NCBI RefSeq assembly: GCF_000429105.1
Contig: NZ_KE386848.1
Coordinates: 121,064 to 185,063 of the forward strand
Length of the DNA stretch: 64,000 nt
Source: Schaalia suimastitidis DSM 15538
GTDB lineage: Bacteria > Actinomycetota > Actinomycetes > Actinomycetales > Actinomycetaceae
Direction: 5' to 3'
A program made the position numbers and the translations under genes. Shown piece after piece: positions 61,634 through 64,000 of the stretch. The notes beneath the pieces are model-generated. The model had not been told where the DNA came from, did no database searches, and saw nothing but the letters and a program-made list of their open reading frames with translations. Numbering within the stretch: the stretch's first letter is position 1; every line of letters begins with the position of its first letter.

Positions 61634-63601
61634 ATGGCAGGTTTAATCCGAAAAGAGGATATTGCGGCAGTACGCGACGCCTCGCGGATTGACGATATTG
61701 TTGGCGAACACGTGGCTTTACGTACCGCAGGTGTTGGTTCACAAAAAGGCCTGTGTCCCTTTCATGACGAACGCACCCCCAGTTTTCATGTCCGCCCGCT
61801 CCTCGGCCTGTGGCATTGTTTCGGCTGCGGCGAAGGTGGCGACGTCATCAGTTTCGTTGAGAAAATCAACCATATTTCCTTCACTGAAGCCGTTGAACTA
61901 CTCGCAGCCAGAGCCAATATCACCCTGCACTACGAAGAAGGTGGACGGCATCGTCACACCGAGGAACCAGGGCGACGCCAACGTCTTCTTGATGCCCACC
62001 GCGCAGCGGAAGAGTTTTATCAACTCCAACTGGGCAGCCCCCAAGCCCATGTTGGTCGCGCATTTCTTGCGGGCAGAGGATTTACCGAAGCGATGTGTCG
62101 TCACTTCGGTGTGGGATATGCCCCCCAAGGGTGGGACAACCTCACCCGCCACCTCCGGTCCCGTGGATTCACTGACGACGAACTCAAAATCGCTGGCCTG
62201 GCCAGTGCTGGCAATCGAGGCCTTTACGATCGGTTCCGTGGCCGCCTCGTCTGGCCGATCCGCGATATCACAGGTGCCACTGTTGGTTTTGGGGCGCGAC
62301 GCCTCGATGACAACGACAAAGAATCACCGAAATACCTCAATACGCCAGAAACACCGATCTTTAAGAAATCGCAACTGCTTTATGGGCTGGACCTGGCAAA
62401 AAAGGCGATTATTTCCAGCAGACGCATTGTCGTCGTCGAGGGGTACACCGATGTAATGGCAGCCCACGTTGCTGGCGAAACCTGTGCGGTGGCCACCTGT
62501 GGTACCGCATTTGGATCCGAGCACGTCAAAATTGTGCGACGCCTTTTGGGGGATAATGCCGACCCTGCGGCAGGAGTGGTCCTTGCTGATGGGCGAGGCC
62601 ACGGCGGTGAAGTCATCTTCACCTTTGACGGCGACGAGGCAGGACAAAAAGCCGCATTACGTGCCTTTACCGAAGATCAAAACTTTGCCGCCCAAACCTT
62701 CGTTGCGGTCGAAGCTCACGGTATGGATCCGTGCGATCTGCGACTGGCCCATGGTGACCAGGCGGTGCGCCGCCTAGTGGAAGGTCGTATCCCGCTTTTT
62801 GAATTCGTGATCCGTGCACAACTGAAACCTTTGGACCTGCGAAGCGCTGAAGGACGTGTGCGTGGTTTACGTTTGAGCGCACCAGTGGTTTCACGCATTA
62901 AAGATCGCGCACTGCGCACAGAGTACACACGTCTACTTGCCGGGTGGCTCGGTATGGATATCGCCGAAGTGTCGCGCGAGGTGCGCTATAGTCCTCGACC
63001 AGGCCCTGGGGCACTTCAGCATGAAGTAGGTGCTCAGCCGATGGCAGCAGCAGGACTTTCTCGCCCGCGGCATGTGAGCGCAGAAGACCCTGTTACACGT
63101 TTGGAGCGTCATGCCTTGGCCTGCGTGTTGCAATTTCCCCGAGAATCTATCGGCATGGGTTTTGAAGAACTTGACGCACAGTCCTTCACCGCCCCAACGT
63201 TACGCACCGTCCACGATGCGTTACGTGCCGTCGGCGGATTGGACTACTATGTGACCCTCATGCGTGAAGAGGAAACAACACAAGGGGTGGGTAGCGCCGC
63301 ACATGCGACGGCAGCACGTCGTTTTGTTGATGCCGTTCGTTCGTTTGCTGATCCGTTTGCCGAGGCTGTTTCTGAGTTAGTGGTGACGCCGCTGCCCATC
63401 ATTGACGATGAGGAACGGATACGACACTACTGTCGTGGCACGATCGCGGCAATGGTGAGGAAAGACCTTGTGCGCCGAATCGGTGATTTACGCACGCAGC
63501 TGCATGGTATGAACGATACTGACCCCGCCTATACACAGGTATTTGCTGAGCTCATGCGCCTCGAGGCGCGCCGCCAGTACTTCGTTGAACATCCACAGTA
63601 G
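61634..63601 (+). CDS. dnaG: DNA primase
   Basis: 655 residues. DnaG makes RNA primers at the replication fork. The CHC2 zinc finger ligands are Cys41, His44, Cys62 and Cys65 (CPFHDERTPSFH ... HCFGCGEGGD). The TOPRIM domain has VVVEGYTDVMAAH and FTFDGDEAGQKAAL. The C-terminal DnaB-interacting region follows from about 500. Within TOPRIM, about 15 extra residues (NADPAAGVVLADGRGHGG) separate the two motifs, as in some Actinomycetaceae. ATG 61634 lies 6 nt after TACACT without a Shine-Dalgarno site. Confidence 0.97.
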   Translation: MAGLIRKEDIAAVRDASRIDDIVGEHVALRTAGVGSQKGLCPFHDERTPSFHVRPLLGLWHCFGCGEGGDVISFVEKINHISFTEAVELLAARANITLHYEEGGRHRHTEEPGRRQRLLDAHRAAEEFYQLQLGSPQAHVGRAFLAGRGFTEAMCRHFGVGYAPQGWDNLTRHLRSRGFTDDELKIAGLASAGNRGLYDRFRGRLVWPIRDITGATVGFGARRLDDNDKESPKYLNTPETPIFKKSQLLYGLDLAKKAIISSRRIVVVEGYTDVMAAHVAGETCAVATCGTAFGSEHVKIVRRLLGDNADPAAGVVLADGRGHGGEVIFTFDGDEAGQKAALRAFTEDQNFAAQTFVAVEAHGMDPCDLRLAHGDQAVRRLVEGRIPLFEFVIRAQLKPLDLRSAEGRVRGLRLSAPVVSRIKDRALRTEYTRLLAGWLGMDIAEVSREVRYSPRPGPGALQHEVGAQPMAAAGLSRPRHVSAEDPVTRLERHALACVLQFPRESIGMGFEELDAQSFTAPTLRTVHDALRAVGGLDYYVTLMREEETTQGVGSAAHATAARRFVDAVRSFADPFAEAVSELVVTPLPIIDDEERIRHYCRGTIAAMVRKDLVRRIGDLRTQLHGMNDTDPAYTQVFAELMRLEARRQYFVEHPQ

Positions 63602-63734
63602 GCACAGCCATCGGCAGGCACAGTAGTCGGCAACGACACCAAAGACGTCGAAGGCACGCAGCCAATAGGTCGAGTGGTTAGCACCGTGAGCGGCACCTAC
63701 ACTCCCAGCGCAGATCGGTGTTGTGGGCGCACAC

Positions 63735-64000
63735 CTACTCTAAGCCGACGGCTTCACGCATCTCCCATTCGAGCCTGTCAGCGGTACGCTTTGCCGCCTC
63801 GTCAAGCGGACCGGAGGCCGTGAGTACCGAAAACAACGCGCCGTCGGGCCCACGGCGTATCTGCACCACGATACGTGTCCCATTGTCGGCTCGTAGGGAA
63901 CGCAAAGACACCTGCGTATAAGCGAGGCGCTCGCGGGCATGGCGCATAAAATCAACGGGCTCGCATGTAGTGATGCAGGAAAAAGGGACACGGCCTGGAT
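63735..64000 (-). CDS. Hypothetical protein, 5' end cut by the window edge
   Basis: An open frame of at least 88 codons runs from the right edge to a TAG at 63735. The visible C-terminus includes RHARERLAYTQVSLRSLRADNGTRIVVQIRRGPDG, alternating strand-like segments, and ends LDEAAKRTADRLEWEMREAVGLE. The codon pattern is plausible for a real gene and a TAG follows a well-formed helix. I do not recognise the family. It converges on dnaG with a 133-nt gap holding no clear terminator. Confidence 0.55.
   Translation of the reverse strand, partial: PGRVPFSCITTCEPVDFMRHARERLAYTQVSLRSLRADNGTRIVVQIRRGPDGALFSVLTASGPLDEAAKRTADRLEWEMREAVGLE

Noticed and set aside
61662-62456. 264-codon plus-strand frame inside dnaG
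   Set aside because: Out-of-frame reading of dnaG; the dnaG frame carries the zinc finger and TOPRIM motifs.
63660-63720. tRNA-like string (GTCGAGTGGTTAGCACC) after dnaG
   Set aside because: Looks like a D-loop, but there is no matching acceptor stem, anticodon arm or T-loop GGTTCAA downstream.

Overview
The window looks like chromosome from a mid-to-high-GC actinobacterium, most likely of the order Actinomycetales (Actinomycetaceae-like). I infer this from gene order and protein style, not from a search. The order comEA-comEC-holA-rpsT, then lepA-trmB-hemW-DUF3097-hrcA-dnaJ-rsmE-phoH-ybeY-corC-era-leuA-recO-uppS-zur-glyS-dus-dgt-dnaG is the usual actinobacterial housekeeping backbone. Further support comes from frequent GTG starts, 4-nt stop/start overlaps, leaderless promoters with TANNNT-type -10 boxes, and an LAxTG-type surface anchor. 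I see no rRNA, tRNA, CRISPR array, transposase or prophage.

Layout. 1-4473 (minus): a YuiF/NhaC-like antiporter cut by the left edge, proC, and a HerA-like DUF853 ATPase. 4628-8894 (plus): DNA-uptake genes comEA and comEC, holA, and a GNAT acetyltransferase. 8970-11430: rpsT, an orphan PemK/MazF-like protein, and a TPR protein. 11565-24255 (plus): translation, heat-shock and ribosome-maturation genes, with a CIRCE operator before hrcA. 24373-26252: leuA behind a 13-codon leucine-rich leader peptide and two stem-loops. 26448-32539 is accessory: a 1362-residue M26-type zinc metalloprotease with Rib/SHIRT-like repeats and an LATTG anchor, then a TetR regulator divergent from a DUF5692 membrane protein. 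32818-34957: recO, uppS and a DedA-like protein. 34990-38165: a zinc-uptake operon znuA-znuC-znuB-zur read leftwards from a Zur-box-like site. 38197-43229: a LacI regulator divergent from malE-malF-malG. 43582-46954: glyS, dus, aroD. 47143-58080: a tightly overlapping envelope-glycan cluster (three glycosyltransferases, an ABC exporter, two APH-fold phosphotransferases), then UDP-glucose dehydrogenase and a two-component system. 58305-64000: a Ser/Thr-rich anchored protein, a degenerate GH13-like protein, dgt, dnaG, and a partial gene at the right edge.

Regulation is unusually readable. At least eight genes start 6-7 nt after a -10-like hexamer with no Shine-Dalgarno site (leaderless). CIRCE, a Zur-like box, a LacI-type operator on the malE -10, a candidate TetR palindrome, a leucine attenuator and a 14-bp malE/malF intergenic hairpin can all be seen directly.

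The best candidate for an undescribed system is the 47143-54498 operon: a COG4671-type glycosyltransferase, two GT4 enzymes, a full-length ABC exporter and two kinase-like proteins with HxDxxxxQ motifs, translationally coupled end to end and followed by ugd and a sensor/regulator pair.
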